From Stygiobacter sp. RIFOXYC2_FULL_38_25 (GTDB taxonomy: Bacteria > Bacteroidota > Ignavibacteria > Ignavibacteriales > Melioribacteraceae): a stretch of DNA of 64,000 nucleotides. The position numbers and the translations under genes are program-made. The notes below the pieces were generated by a model. The model was given only the letters and a program-made list of their open reading frames with translations, was not told the origin of the DNA and did no database searches. Shown piece after piece: positions 55,424 through 64,000 of the stretch. Position 1 is the stretch's first letter; the number at the start of each line of letters is the position of its first letter. The stretch spans positions 311,428 through 375,427 of the forward strand of contig MHAZ01000006.1 of assembly GCA_001803165.1 (NCBI GenBank). The letters are read 5' to 3'.

Positions 55424-55663
55424 ATGAGCCGAAAAGAGCAGAAAAATTACTTCGAAATCCTCAAACGGTATGAAAGAAAGTTTGAGCCCAAAGAAACTGA
55501 AATGTACAAAATTTTGGTTATGAGAAATAAGGATGACGAGGATTTAGATAAGCTGGCAATGGATAAACTGAGGCTGCTATACGAGAAATATCACGTTAAT
55601 AGAGAAAGAAAAAATTACGACCACCTCTTCAAGAAGCCCGAAGAGAATTCCGAAAACCAATAG
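55424..55663 (+). CDS. Small charged protein, function unknown
   Basis: A 79-residue soluble protein. The ATG at 55424 (MSRKEQKNYFEILKRYERK) gives a very charged helical polypeptide without signal or membrane segment. The upstream extension to 55316 is a hydrophobic run that reads across the spacer and is unlikely to be translated. It precedes the DUF2723 gene by 18 bases, so it may be co-transcribed with it. No family recognised. Confidence 0.5.
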   Translation: MSRKEQKNYFEILKRYERKFEPKETEMYKILVMRNKDDEDLDKLAMDKLRLLYEKYHVNRERKNYDHLFKKPEENSENQ

Positions 55664-55681
55664 AATTTTTCCGGTGAACTA

Positions 55682-58588
55682 ATGAGTCAAAAACTACTTA
55701 ACAGAATTTTTGCGGCAATAGTGTTTGCTGTTTCCGCGTTCACATTTTTTTCAACTGTACAGCCTACACTTTCGTTTTGGGATTGCGGCGAGTTTGCTGC
55801 ATCATCTTACTTGATGCAAGTCCCTCACCCGCCGGGAACGCCTTTCTTCCTTTTAATCGGAAAACTTTTCTCGCTGCTTCCAATTTCCGATGACATCGGT
55901 TTTAGAATTAACACTGTATCGGTTCTTTCAAGCGCGTTCACAGTTTTATTCTTGTACTTAATCATTGTTAAAGTAATACTCGCTTACTGGAAAAAAGAAC
56001 TCACCTCAGTTTTTGACGGGCTTACAGTTTACATTCCGGCAACTATCGGCGCACTTTCACTTACATTCAGCGATACATTCTGGTTCAGCGCGGTAGAGTC
56101 CGAAGTTTACGCTTTCTCAATTTTCTTTATCGGCTTTATTGTTTGGTTAATGCTTCTTTGGAATGAAAAAGCTGACGAACCCGAAAGCGAACGTTACATC
56201 GTAATGATATTCTATCTAATCGGTCTTTCTACCGGCGTTCACCTAATGTCTGTACTCGCAATTGTTTCTGTTGTAATGGTTATTTACTTCAGAAAATATT
56301 TAACTGATGAAGCGGTTCTTAAGAAAACCGGAATTTATTTTATTATTCATTCAGCAATAATCCTGGTTATTGGTGTTTTGATGTGGGGCTCTCAAACCGG
56401 TCAGATTCCACCATCACCGGAAGAATATCAAGCTGTTGATTCACGCTTCTTAATGATATTTGTTGCCGTCAGCTTAATTTTCATGGGAGTTCTTTACAAG
56501 AAAATCATCATCAAAAATTCCTTCTACTTGCCAATCATTGCCGGTGGAGTTGCACTTGTTGCTGTTTATCCCGGGCTTGTAAAGTATTTAACAAAAGTTG
56601 TATCCATGATTGGCAGAGATAGTTTAACTCTTGGTGTTGTTGGCCTTTTCGCAATTATTGGCGCAACTATTTATGGAATTTTCTGGACGAGCGAAAATCA
56701 AAAGCTAACATCAAACTTAGTTTTGAAATGTTTGTTGTTCGGAATTCTTGGTGTTACTACTTATTCGCAAATTCTAATTCGCGCTAATCTTGAACCGCCG
56801 TTGAATATGAACAGTCCTAAAACATTTTCCGAATTGGAATCTTACCTCAACCGTGAACAATATGGCGATTTCCCGATTTGGAAAAGAAGATATACCAGTG
56901 AGCCGCATCAGCAAAAAGTTTATACTGATTACAAGAGCGATTTGGATTTCGTATGGACTTACCAAATCAATCATATGTTTAACAGATACTTATTCTGGAA
57001 CTACATCGGCAGAGAATCTAATTATCAAGATGCCGGAGTTAAATGGTCCCAGTTCTTAGGAATTCCTTTTCTTGTCGGATTGTTCGGGCTCTACTTCCAC
57101 TTCCGCAAAGATTGGAAAATGGCTTCCGTCTTTATCGTGATGTTCATCTTTCTCGGTTATCTAACCGCATTTTATCAAAACCAGCAAGAGCCGCAGCCAC
57201 GAGAACGGGATTACTTTTATGTTGGGGCGTTTTTCGTTTTCTCTCTTTGGATTGGACTTGGCGCGCGGGGAATGATAGAATTGATACAAGAAAAGTTTGC
57301 TCAACAAAATTTACTTAAACCGGTTATCATTGCATTCTTTGCGTTAGGGTTGATCGCGGTTCCATTCAACATGGCTAAAGGCGGATGGTTCTGGCATGAC
57401 CGTGCAAGAAATTATGTTCCGTGGGATTACGCTTACAATATGCTTCAAAGCGTTGCGCCAAATGCAATCATATTTACCAATGGCGATAACGATACTTTTC
57501 CTCTTTGGTATTTGCAAGATGTTCAAGGAGTTAGACGCGATGTTCGTATTGCTAACTTGAGCTTGCTTAACACACCATGGTATGTTAAACAGTTAAAGAA
57601 CACAACCCCGTTCGGAACGGAAAAGATAAATATCAGTTTTATGGATGAAGAGATTGATCAGCTTCAGCCAGTTCGCTGGGAACCGCAAGAAGTTTCTATA
57701 CCGGTTTCTCAAGAAATTATTAAGCAATTTAGTGTTACAGACAGCTCGATTGTTAAAGATGGTAAACTGAAATGGACGATGCAGCCGCCGGCACAGTTTG
57801 GAGATGTCCAAGCAGCACGTGTTCAAGATTTAGTTGTGCTTGATATTATTGCTCAATCAGAATGGAAACGCCCGGTTTACTTTGCCGTAACAGTATCCGA
57901 TGATTCCAAAATTAGTTTAGAAGATTATTTAATAATGGAAGGAATGGCATGGCGTGTTGTTCCAAAGAAAAATCCTTCCAAGCAGCTTGAATACATAGAT
58001 GAAAAAATCATGCGCGCTCAACTGATGGATGAGCCGAGTGATTACAGTTCTTCTTACAGACCTGGATTCAAATTCCGGGGATTGAATGACTCGACTATTT
58101 TCTTTGATGAAAACCATGAACGCTTAGTACAGAATTACAGAAATGCTTTCATCAGGTTAGCGCTTAACTATCTCTATACAGATAAGAATAACGCCAAAGT
58201 GGTTGAAACATTAGATAAAATGGAATCCAAAATTCCGCGAGCGGTTATTCCAATGGATTATAGAATTAAGCATGATGTTGCCAAAGTATATTTCAATGCC
58301 GGTGCATTTAAGCAATATGAAGCTTACGCCAAAGAAGTAATTGCCGCAGCTAAAGAAAAACTTGTTTTAGACCCAAGAGATTTTAACAGCTGGTATAATT
58401 CATACGATTTGTTGTTAACTCATTACGAAAATCTGGGTAGATATAAAGAAGCTCTGGCGGTAGTTCAGCAGCTAAAAACATACGTGCCGAATGAACCAAG
58501 CATCATCCAGCTTGAAGAGCGTTTCCAAAAACTTGTTGGCGGCGCCAAGAGTGAAATAGCTCCGCAAAAGTTAGAGAAGAAGAATTAA
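55682..58588 (+). CDS. DUF2723 membrane protein (TMEM260/PMT-like)
   Basis: A 968-residue multi-pass membrane protein. The signature FWDCGEFAASSYLMQVPHPPGTPFFLLIGKLFSLLP near residue 32 marks DUF2723, related to GT-C protein O-mannosyltransferases (TMEM260). About 12-14 membrane segments occupy the first 560 residues. The rest is soluble, with a NGDNDTFPLWYLQ segment and C-terminal TPR-like helices (GRYKEALAVVQQLKTYVPNEPS). A glycosyltransferase role is plausible given the GT9 downstream but not proven. It ends before a strong terminator. Confidence 0.88.
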   Translation: MSQKLLNRIFAAIVFAVSAFTFFSTVQPTLSFWDCGEFAASSYLMQVPHPPGTPFFLLIGKLFSLLPISDDIGFRINTVSVLSSAFTVLFLYLIIVKVILAYWKKELTSVFDGLTVYIPATIGALSLTFSDTFWFSAVESEVYAFSIFFIGFIVWLMLLWNEKADEPESERYIVMIFYLIGLSTGVHLMSVLAIVSVVMVIYFRKYLTDEAVLKKTGIYFIIHSAIILVIGVLMWGSQTGQIPPSPEEYQAVDSRFLMIFVAVSLIFMGVLYKKIIIKNSFYLPIIAGGVALVAVYPGLVKYLTKVVSMIGRDSLTLGVVGLFAIIGATIYGIFWTSENQKLTSNLVLKCLLFGILGVTTYSQILIRANLEPPLNMNSPKTFSELESYLNREQYGDFPIWKRRYTSEPHQQKVYTDYKSDLDFVWTYQINHMFNRYLFWNYIGRESNYQDAGVKWSQFLGIPFLVGLFGLYFHFRKDWKMASVFIVMFIFLGYLTAFYQNQQEPQPRERDYFYVGAFFVFSLWIGLGARGMIELIQEKFAQQNLLKPVIIAFFALGLIAVPFNMAKGGWFWHDRARNYVPWDYAYNMLQSVAPNAIIFTNGDNDTFPLWYLQDVQGVRRDVRIANLSLLNTPWYVKQLKNTTPFGTEKINISFMDEEIDQLQPVRWEPQEVSIPVSQEIIKQFSVTDSSIVKDGKLKWTMQPPAQFGDVQAARVQDLVVLDIIAQSEWKRPVYFAVTVSDDSKISLEDYLIMEGMAWRVVPKKNPSKQLEYIDEKIMRAQLMDEPSDYSSSYRPGFKFRGLNDSTIFFDENHERLVQNYRNAFIRLALNYLYTDKNNAKVVETLDKMESKIPRAVIPMDYRIKHDVAKVYFNAGAFKQYEAYAKEVIAAAKEKLVLDPRDFNSWYNSYDLLLTHYENLGRYKEALAVVQQLKTYVPNEPSIIQLEERFQKLVGGAKSEIAPQKLEKKN

Positions 58589-58596
58589 CCTTTACG

Positions 58597-58625
58597 CCGG
58601 CAAGAAACCTTGCCGGTCTTTTTTT
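58597..58625 (+). terminator. Rho-independent terminator after the DUF2723 gene
   Basis: CCGGCAAG (58597-58604) pairs with CTTGCCGG (58609-58616), followed by TCTTTTTTT. Confidence 0.85.
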
Positions 58626-58641
58626 AACTCATCTTAACTTT

Positions 58642-59697
58642 ATGAAAATATTAATTATTGCATTATCCGGCATTGGCGATGCTCTAATGTTTACGCCGGC
58701 ATTAGTTAAGCTCCGTGAAGCAATGCCCAGCGCGAAGATTGATGCACTAGTTATGTTCAGAGGCGTTAAGGATGTTTTCGAAAAACTTCCCCAGATTAAT
58801 CAAGTTCACTTTTTCGATTTTATAAATGCGCGTAAAAGCGATTCCCTATTCTACATTCTTTCGCTTAGGAAAAAGTATGATACAACTTTCAGCGTCTATC
58901 CGTCCAACCGTAAAGAATACAATTTGATGAGCTTTTTGATTGGCGCTAAATTCCGATTCGGCGTTCGCTACTTAAGACAAGATTTGCTCAACCTTGGTTT
59001 TTTGAATAATACAAGGTGTGAGGAAGATGATACGCTTCATAACGCGGAAGAAAATTTCCGCATGGTTGAAAAGCTTCTCGCAGAAACCTTTGACAGCATT
59101 CCTCCGCTGGAATTTTGCTTAGAGGAAGATGATCTTCTTTATTATTCCGATTTTCTGAATGAAAAACAAATTAAGCGGGAAGATTTTGTTGTTGGTTTTC
59201 ATCCCGGCTGTAATACTCTTAAGAACCACGATAAACGCCGTTGGGAAGTTGAAAAATTTGCGGAGTTGGCAAAACTTCTAATTAAAAATCACAACGCTAA
59301 AGTTTTAGTTTTTGGCGGAAGCGAAGAACAGCACCTTAAAGACGAAATTGCCTCACTTGTTAATTCACCCAATTTAATTCCCGTTCATACATTGAGTCTA
59401 ACAAATACTGCCGCTGTCATGAAGCGTTGCAACATTTTTGTTTCAAACGATTCCAGCTTAATGCATGTTGCGGCGGCGCTTCAGCTAAAAGTTGTAGCTA
59501 TAATTGGTCCTACAAACGAGAAGTACATAGCACCATGGAAAACCCGGCATGAAATTGCATCATTAAATTTGGAATGCGCGCCTTGCTTTTTCTATTCCCC
59601 AAAACCTCTTTCTTGCAGCAGAAAAGATGTACAGTTCAAATGTATTAAAGAACTTTCTGTTGAATTAGTTTACGAGAAGATTAGAAAGTTGTTATAA
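58642..59697 (+). CDS. Glycosyltransferase family 9 (ADP-heptose transferase-like)
   Basis: A 351-residue GT9 enzyme, the family that transfers heptose to the lipopolysaccharide core. It starts IIALSGIGDALMFTPALVKLREAMP, has the FHPGCNTLKNHDKRRWEVEKFAEL strand and ends with SNDSSLMHVAAAL and GPTNEKYIAPW, the ADP-heptose-binding part. It lies 53 bases after the DUF2723 stop, past a terminator, so it has its own promoter. Together with hldD it indicates LPS biosynthesis, although acceptor and sugar cannot be fixed. Confidence 0.9.
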   Translation: MKILIIALSGIGDALMFTPALVKLREAMPSAKIDALVMFRGVKDVFEKLPQINQVHFFDFINARKSDSLFYILSLRKKYDTTFSVYPSNRKEYNLMSFLIGAKFRFGVRYLRQDLLNLGFLNNTRCEEDDTLHNAEENFRMVEKLLAETFDSIPPLEFCLEEDDLLYYSDFLNEKQIKREDFVVGFHPGCNTLKNHDKRRWEVEKFAELAKLLIKNHNAKVLVFGGSEEQHLKDEIASLVNSPNLIPVHTLSLTNTAAVMKRCNIFVSNDSSLMHVAAALQLKVVAIIGPTNEKYIAPWKTRHEIASLNLECAPCFFYSPKPLSCSRKDVQFKCIKELSVELVYEKIRKLL

Positions 59698-59722
59698 GTC
59701 TTTTCGGATGACTCTCTTTTTT

Positions 59723-59762
59723 TTGCGCGCTTGGCGTTTTCTTTGCGACTTTGCGTGGTGAT
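59723..59762. repeat. Dispersed repeat TTTGCGCGCTTGGCGTTTTC
   Basis: Noncoding sequence reading TTTGCGCGCTTGGCGTTTTC then TTTGCGACTTTGCGTGGTG, a wording I recognise from intergenic repeats of many bacterial genomes. It lies between the GT9 gene and the convergent LOG gene. Confidence 0.5.
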
Positions 59763-59788
59763 GCTTTTTCTCGCAATTACAGCTAAAA

Positions 59789-60325
59789 CTATTTTAGCTT
59801 TCCCACAATGTATTGAGCGCAAGATTCAACATCTATAAAACATTTTAGCAAACCGGTTTTTCTTTTTTCCTTTTCAATTTGCTTTTCCATTACCGGTACA
59901 ATTTCATTCCACAACATTCCTTGACAAGCAAAAGGTTTTTCTTCAATTATATTCTTGTTCATATACTCCCAAACAAGTGATAGCTCTACAAGCGTTCCGG
60001 TTCCACCTTGCAGCACAATGTACGCATCGCCAATTTCAATTAGATTTTTCAAGCGCTCAAAAAGAGTGTGGCATTTAATTTCTTCTGTTAAATATTTTGA
60101 TGGAACAGCATTGTAAATATCCAAAGTAACTCCAACTGCATCGCCTCCGTTTTCATTACATCCTTTTGATACCGCGTCCATAATTCCCTGATAGCCGCCG
60201 GTGCAAACATTAACTCCGCTTTTAGCAAGCAGTCCGCCTAGTACATAAGCGATTTCATATTCTTGTTCGCCTTGTTTAGGAATTGAACTTCCGAATACTG
60301 TTACACACTTTTTGCCGTTGTACAT
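59789..60325 (-). CDS. LOG family (YvdD-like) phosphoribohydrolase
   Basis: A 178-residue protein of the LOG/YvdD family (cytokinin-riboside 5'-monophosphate phosphoribohydrolase, mis-named lysine decarboxylase). It has a nucleotide-binding start VTVFGSSIPKQGEQEYE, then CTGGYQGIMDAVSKG and the active-site QGGTGTLVELSLVWEY motif. Soluble. The bacterial physiological substrate is probably a purine nucleotide; not fixed here. Preceded on this strand by the MITE-like element at 60346-60457. Confidence 0.85.
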   Translation of the reverse strand: MYNGKKCVTVFGSSIPKQGEQEYEIAYVLGGLLAKSGVNVCTGGYQGIMDAVSKGCNENGGDAVGVTLDIYNAVPSKYLTEEIKCHTLFERLKNLIEIGDAYIVLQGGTGTLVELSLVWEYMNKNIIEEKPFACQGMLWNEIVPVMEKQIEKEKRKTGLLKCFIDVESCAQYIVGKLK

Positions 60326-60345
60326 TCAAAATCCTTTATAAAAGA

Positions 60346-60457
60346 AAGAGGCTGGCTCAAAAGTAATGTTTGATTATAGAATAGCCCGCGGATGACGCAG
60401 ATTTAACTGATTTTCGCAGATTATTTATTTGAAAAATTACTTTTGAGACAGCCTCTT
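60346..60457. mobile_element. 112-bp MITE-like element with 21-bp inverted repeats
   Basis: The ends AAGAGGCTGGCTCAAAAGTAA (60346-60366) and TTACTTTTGAGACAGCCTCTT (60437-60457) are inverted repeats over 21 bases, differing at one position. Between lie 70 bases with no ORF, including a GATTTAACTGATTTTCGCAG stretch of a common dispersed type. No transposase is present, so it would be non-autonomous. A target-site duplication could not be established by eye. Confidence 0.8.
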
Positions 60458-60480
60458 AAACTGTTTCTTTTTCCTCTAAA

Positions 60481-61698
60481 TTAAGCTGCTTCAATTTCCT
60501 TAATGGATTTTTCAATGATCTTAACAGCTTCTTTAATTTGCGCTTCGTTAATTACAAGAGGTGGTGCAAACCTAATAATATGTTGGTGAGTTGGTTTAGC
60601 AAGCAATCCGTTTTCTTTCATCTTAAGGCAAACATCCCATGCTTCTTTTCCATTCCTAGGTTTAATTACAATTGCGTTGAGCAATCCTTTTCCTCTAACC
60701 AATTCAACCATTTCAGATTTTATATTGCGAAGTTCTGCCCTAAATAATTCGCCCATTTTCTCAGCGTTCTCTGATAACTTTTCTTCTTTCAATACTTCAA
60801 GCGCTGCAACGGCAACTTTAGATGCCAAAGGATTTCCACCAAATGTTGAACCATGCTCGCCAGGTTTGATAACTAACATTATTTCATTGTCGGCAAGCAC
60901 GGCACTAATCGGCATTGTTCCGCCACTTAATGCTTTGCCGAGAATTACGATATCAGGCTTAACTTCTTCATGGTCGCACGCTAGTAGCGTACCGGTTCTG
61001 CAAAGTCCCGTTTGTACTTCATCGGCAATAAACAATACGTTCTTTTCCTTACACATCTGATAAGCTTTTTTAAGATAACCTTCATCCGGAACAACTACAC
61101 CTGCTTCTCCTTGAATTGGCTCTACAAGAAATCCGGCTACAGTTGGGTCTTGCAATGCTTTCTCTAGTTCAGCCAAATCGTTATAAGGAATTTTAACAAA
61201 TCCCGGTGTGTATGGTCCAAACCCTTTGTACGAATCGGGATCGTTGGACATAGAAATAACTGTTATTGTTCTGCCGTGAAAGTTGCCGAGGCAAACAATT
61301 ATTTTAGCTTCGTTTTCCGGTATTCCTTTTTTGTCGTAAGCCCATCTTCTACAAAGTTTAAGAGCTGTTTCATCTGCTTCTGCACCGGAGTTCATCGGTA
61401 GTATTTTATCATAACCAAAATATTCGGTAATGTACTTCTCGTATGGTCCCAGACAATTGTTATAAAAAGCGCGCGATGTAAGTGTTAAAGTTTTTGCTTG
61501 CTCAATCATTGCGTTAATTATTTTGGGGTGACAATGACCTTGGTTTACTGCCGAATATGCCGATAAAAAATCGAAATACTTTTTACCTTCCACATCCCAT
61601 AGGTAAACGCCTTCTCCTTTTGCCAACACAACCGGAAGCGGGTGATAGTTATGTGCGCCGTACTTGTCTTCTAATTCAATAAAATCTTTTGACTGCAT
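60481..61698 (-). CDS. rocD: Ornithine aminotransferase
   Basis: A 405-residue PLP-dependent class III aminotransferase making glutamate semialdehyde from ornithine. Recognisable stretches are the N-terminal [50 protein letters not shown], the [10 protein letters not shown] pyridine-ring acid and the PLP-lysine segment [18 protein letters not shown]. The [14 protein letters not shown] end is typical of RocD. The product cyclises to the proC substrate. It stands alone, about 70 bases downstream of the hybrid kinase gene. Confidence 0.94.
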   Translation of the reverse strand: MQSKDFIELEDKYGAHNYHPLPVVLAKGEGVYLWDVEGKKYFDFLSAYSAVNQGHCHPKIINAMIEQAKTLTLTSRAFYNNCLGPYEKYITEYFGYDKILPMNSGAEADETALKLCRRWAYDKKGIPENEAKIIVCLGNFHGRTITVISMSNDPDSYKGFGPYTPGFVKIPYNDLAELEKALQDPTVAGFLVEPIQGEAGVVVPDEGYLKKAYQMCKEKNVLFIADEVQTGLCRTGTLLACDHEEVKPDIVILGKALSGGTMPISAVLADNEIMLVIKPGEHGSTFGGNPLASKVAVAALEVLKEEKLSENAEKMGELFRAELRNIKSEMVELVRGKGLLNAIVIKPRNGKEAWDVCLKMKENGLLAKPTHQHIIRFAPPLVINEAQIKEAVKIIEKSIKEIEAA

Positions 61699-61766
61699 TT
61701 TTTCCTCAGTTTCTTAATGAGTGGTGCAAATTTATCAAAAAGATGCTGGCGAAAAAAATCTAATTA

Positions 61767-64000
61767 TTAGTGCTTTGGGTTGGCGTTAAGCCATTGATCA
61801 ATGGTAATCTTTAAGAAGTGAATATTGATAGGTTTTGCAATGTAATCGTCCATTCCGGAGTTTAAGCAGCGCTCACGGTCTTTCATGCTGGAATGTGCTG
61901 TAACTGCTATAATTGGAATTTTAGAATTTGGACCTTGCAGCTCCCTAATTTTTTGGGTTGCAGTTATTCCGTCCATATCGGTCATTTCAACATCCATTAA
62001 GACCAAATTAAAAGTCCCGGTATTAACAGATTCTATCGCTTCTATTCCGGAGGAAACAGCTTCAACATCGTAACCTACTTCACGAAGAATTTTTGTTTCA
62101 AGGTTTTGGCTTATAGGATTGTCTTCAACGAGCAGTAGTTTTTTCTTTTTGGCAACTTCAACAACATTTACATTTCCCGGAGTTTTAAACTCTTTTGTTT
62201 CTTCCAGAGCAGTTTCACTTAGCGGTTCTGTTTCTACTTCTACACCTTCGCTTGAGGCGCTAAGATCCAATTTCATCTTGATGTTAAATATAAACTTGCT
62301 TCCTGCTCCAACTTTACTTTCAACACGAACTTCGCCATTCATCAAACGAACAAACTCTTTTACAATCATCAATCCCAAACCGGAACCTTCTTTAGTTGTC
62401 TTCTTACCTTTAATCTGCATGAATGGCTCAAACAACAGATTGAGCTTATCGCTCGGTATTCCGGGACCTGTATCAGCAACGGTTCCTAAAAATTCAATGA
62501 ATTGATTATCTCTCGCTCTAACTTTTATTTCAATGGAAACTTTACCGTGCTCTGTAAACTTAACAGCATTATTAAGAAGATTAATAATAATTTGACGAAA
62601 ACGAGTAGGATCGCCGTAAACTGTTTGCGGAATGGTTTCATCTAAAGAAATTTCAAGTCCCAAGCCTTTGGTCTTGGCAGTCTGACCAACAATTGAAGTT
62701 GCTTTGTTAACCTCATCTCTAATATCGAAACCAACTTCGTCCAATTCCATTTTGCCCGATTCAACTTTAGAGATATCAAGAATGTTGTTGATGATATCTA
62801 ACAAAGATTCGGCGGCTAATCTTGCATCGCGGGCAAAGCCTTTTAGCTCTTCTTTGCTCTCAAACAAATCATTTTCGATTAGTGTCAAAAATCCCATTAC
62901 AGAATTCATCGGCGTGCGGACTTCGTGACTCATGTTTGCCAAAAACTTGGATTTGAAATGACTTTCTTGCTGGGCCTTCTTTGCCGATGTATCGGCTTTC
63001 ATCTTCTCGATACGCAGCGCATCCAGTGCTTTCTGCTTTTCTACTTCGGCTTGAACTTGCTGTGTAATATCTTGAAGACTTCCCTCATAAATGTCTTGCG
63101 GATTTTGTTCATCTTCGTTAACGCGAACGTTCATACGAACAGTAATTTCCGTTCCATCTTTTTTCTTAAATGGAACGCGGTAGTTTCTAACTTTTCCTTG
63201 CTTCTCAAGAAGTTTGCTAAGAAGTTCCCAATCTCCGCTTCTCTTAAAAATATCGTTGGGCAAAGAGAGTTTCTTAATTTCATCTTCGGAAGAAAAACCA
63301 AGAAGCTTTAGCAAAGCAGGATTAACAGTTAGAAATCTTCCTTCAAAAGTGAACTGGAAAATTCCTTCTGCTGAATTTTCTACCAGCATTCTAAACTTCT
63401 TTTCGGAAATAGAAATTTCAAAGTTCTTAACAACTGCTTCATGCCGTAAACGGTAGTTTATGTAACTCGCAACAATAGCCATTACGCTTATTATCAACAC
63501 CAGAACAACTGATTCCACCATATTGGGGAGAATAAAAATATCGCGGGTACTCATTAAGATTGAAACGGCAAAAACAAGATTATAATAAATTGCCACTATA
63601 ATTTGATTTGTAACATCCCAACTAAGAAAAAGTGCTGCAACAAAAATGATCAAACTGATAATCTGTGAATTAAAAATAAGAGTATCCGGAATAAGATAAA
63701 TCATTACACCAAAGGAGCAAACAATATCCAAAAGTAAAATGTGAACAAGCAGAACCGGATGTTTTTTCCCAAATTTTGTGTAGGATATTACAAGAAGTAT
63801 GAAAGCTATTAGTATTGAAGTTAAGCGTGATTCGTAAATCCAGATACTGTGTTCAGCAAAATAGCGAACCTCCAGAACCATCGCCAAAATTCCAGCAACT
63901 GAAGTGAATTTTGCAAGTGCCTGAAAGGGAGCTATTAGAGACTTTTTACTCTCCTCTTTGAAGAACTCGTACCTTCTAAATTCAGTGCTATTTTTACTTC
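61767..64000 (-). CDS. Hybrid membrane histidine kinase, 5' end beyond the window
   Basis: The gene ends at 61767 and its frame stays open to the right window edge. Reading upstream from the first internal ATG at 63881 gives IAPFQALAKFTSVAGILAM and earlier codons with no stop, so the true start lies outside. Visible parts are six predicted membrane helices, a PAS domain (FRMLVENSAEGIFQFTFEG), HisKA with FLANMSHEVRTPM, HATPase_c (INLLNNAVKFTEHG, DTGPGIP, GSGLGLMIV) and a C-terminal receiver (LLLVEDN, phospho-acceptor in LVLMDVEM, AVTAHSS). It is a classic hybrid kinase. Input ligand unknown. Confidence 0.92.
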   Translation of the reverse strand, partial: SKNSTEFRRYEFFKEESKKSLIAPFQALAKFTSVAGILAMVLEVRYFAEHSIWIYESRLTSILIAFILLVISYTKFGKKHPVLLVHILLLDIVCSFGVMIYLIPDTLIFNSQIISLIIFVAALFLSWDVTNQIIVAIYYNLVFAVSILMSTRDIFILPNMVESVVLVLIISVMAIVASYINYRLRHEAVVKNFEISISEKKFRMLVENSAEGIFQFTFEGRFLTVNPALLKLLGFSSEDEIKKLSLPNDIFKRSGDWELLSKLLEKQGKVRNYRVPFKKKDGTEITVRMNVRVNEDEQNPQDIYEGSLQDITQQVQAEVEKQKALDALRIEKMKADTSAKKAQQESHFKSKFLANMSHEVRTPMNSVMGFLTLIENDLFESKEELKGFARDARLAAESLLDIINNILDISKVESGKMELDEVGFDIRDEVNKATSIVGQTAKTKGLGLEISLDETIPQTVYGDPTRFRQIIINLLNNAVKFTEHGKVSIEIKVRARDNQFIEFLGTVADTGPGIPSDKLNLLFEPFMQIKGKKTTKEGSGLGLMIVKEFVRLMNGEVRVESKVGAGSKFIFNIKMKLDLSASSEGVEVETEPLSETALEETKEFKTPGNVNVVEVAKKKKLLLVEDNPISQNLETKILREVGYDVEAVSSGIEAIESVNTGTFNLVLMDVEMTDMDGITATQKIRELQGPNSKIPIIAVTAHSSMKDRERCLNSGMDDYIAKPINIHFLKITIDQWLNANPKH

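Overview
The window is AT-rich bacterial chromosome with no plasmid or phage signature. It most likely comes from the Ignavibacteria (Ignavibacteriota/Chlorobi group) or a close relative in the FCB superphylum. Three tandem secreted proteins end in the EQNYPNPFNPETTI-type sorting domain of type IX secretion. They are accompanied by DUF6588, DUF2723 and DUF362 proteins, ADP-heptose (LPS) genes, clear AGGAGG-type ribosome sites and spacers full of short palindromic repeats. No 16S rRNA is present, so the assignment is an inference. Layout: 1-8.2 kb (minus) holds proC, a SIMPL protein and three tandem type IX-secreted paralogues. 8.3-12.4 kb (minus) holds hemW, a DUF6588 protein and recN. 12.4-12.9 kb is a small junkyard with a GIY-YIG remnant, a broken partial copy of an initiator tRNA, two terminators and the intact tRNA-fMet. 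12.9-20.3 kb carries membrane proteins, a 33-aa membrane peptide, a HEAT-repeat protein, a beta-CASP nuclease, a YD-like protein, hemerythrin, a YihY protein and purL. 20.4-33.1 kb (plus) starts with a membrane SpoIIE-type phosphatase, followed by an overlapping operon of corrinoid protein, UroD-like methyltransferase, DUF1638 protein and a roughly 2540-residue multi-PAS/GAF histidine kinase. 33.2-39.1 kb has a mini M1 peptidase, lipoprotein, hydrolase, Nudix protein, four-helix-bundle protein and hldD. 39.2-49.4 kb (plus) has metH, DinB-like proteins, M28 and CocE hydrolases, an outer-membrane protein and a YhcH protein. 49.5-55.3 kb has an FKBP isomerase, a DUF1028 protein, a polyferredoxin plus Tat-exported DUF362 pair, a small membrane protein and a GT2. 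55.4-64 kb has DUF2723, GT9, LOG and ornithine aminotransferase genes and a hybrid histidine kinase that runs off the right edge. How genes work together: metH and the corrinoid operon both depend on cobalamin. The corrinoid operon looks like a methyl-transfer module translationally coupled to a large cytosolic sensor kinase. hldD, GT9, GT2 and DUF2723 point to lipopolysaccharide or surface glycan synthesis. The polyferredoxin/DUF362 pair looks like a membrane electron-transfer unit. Most striking: methionine synthase carries an in-frame insertion of about 165 residues encoding a DUF559 (PD-(D/E)XK-like) nuclease domain, bounded on both sides by GC-rich palindromes. Related short palindromes are inserted in frame, at recurrent loop positions, in the sorting domains of all three tandem secreted genes. 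Other palindromic elements (a 112-bp MITE-like element, nested hairpins, and a hairpin in the T-loop of a duplicated tRNA fragment) show the same genome is being colonised by small mobile palindromes in genes, a tRNA copy and spacers.
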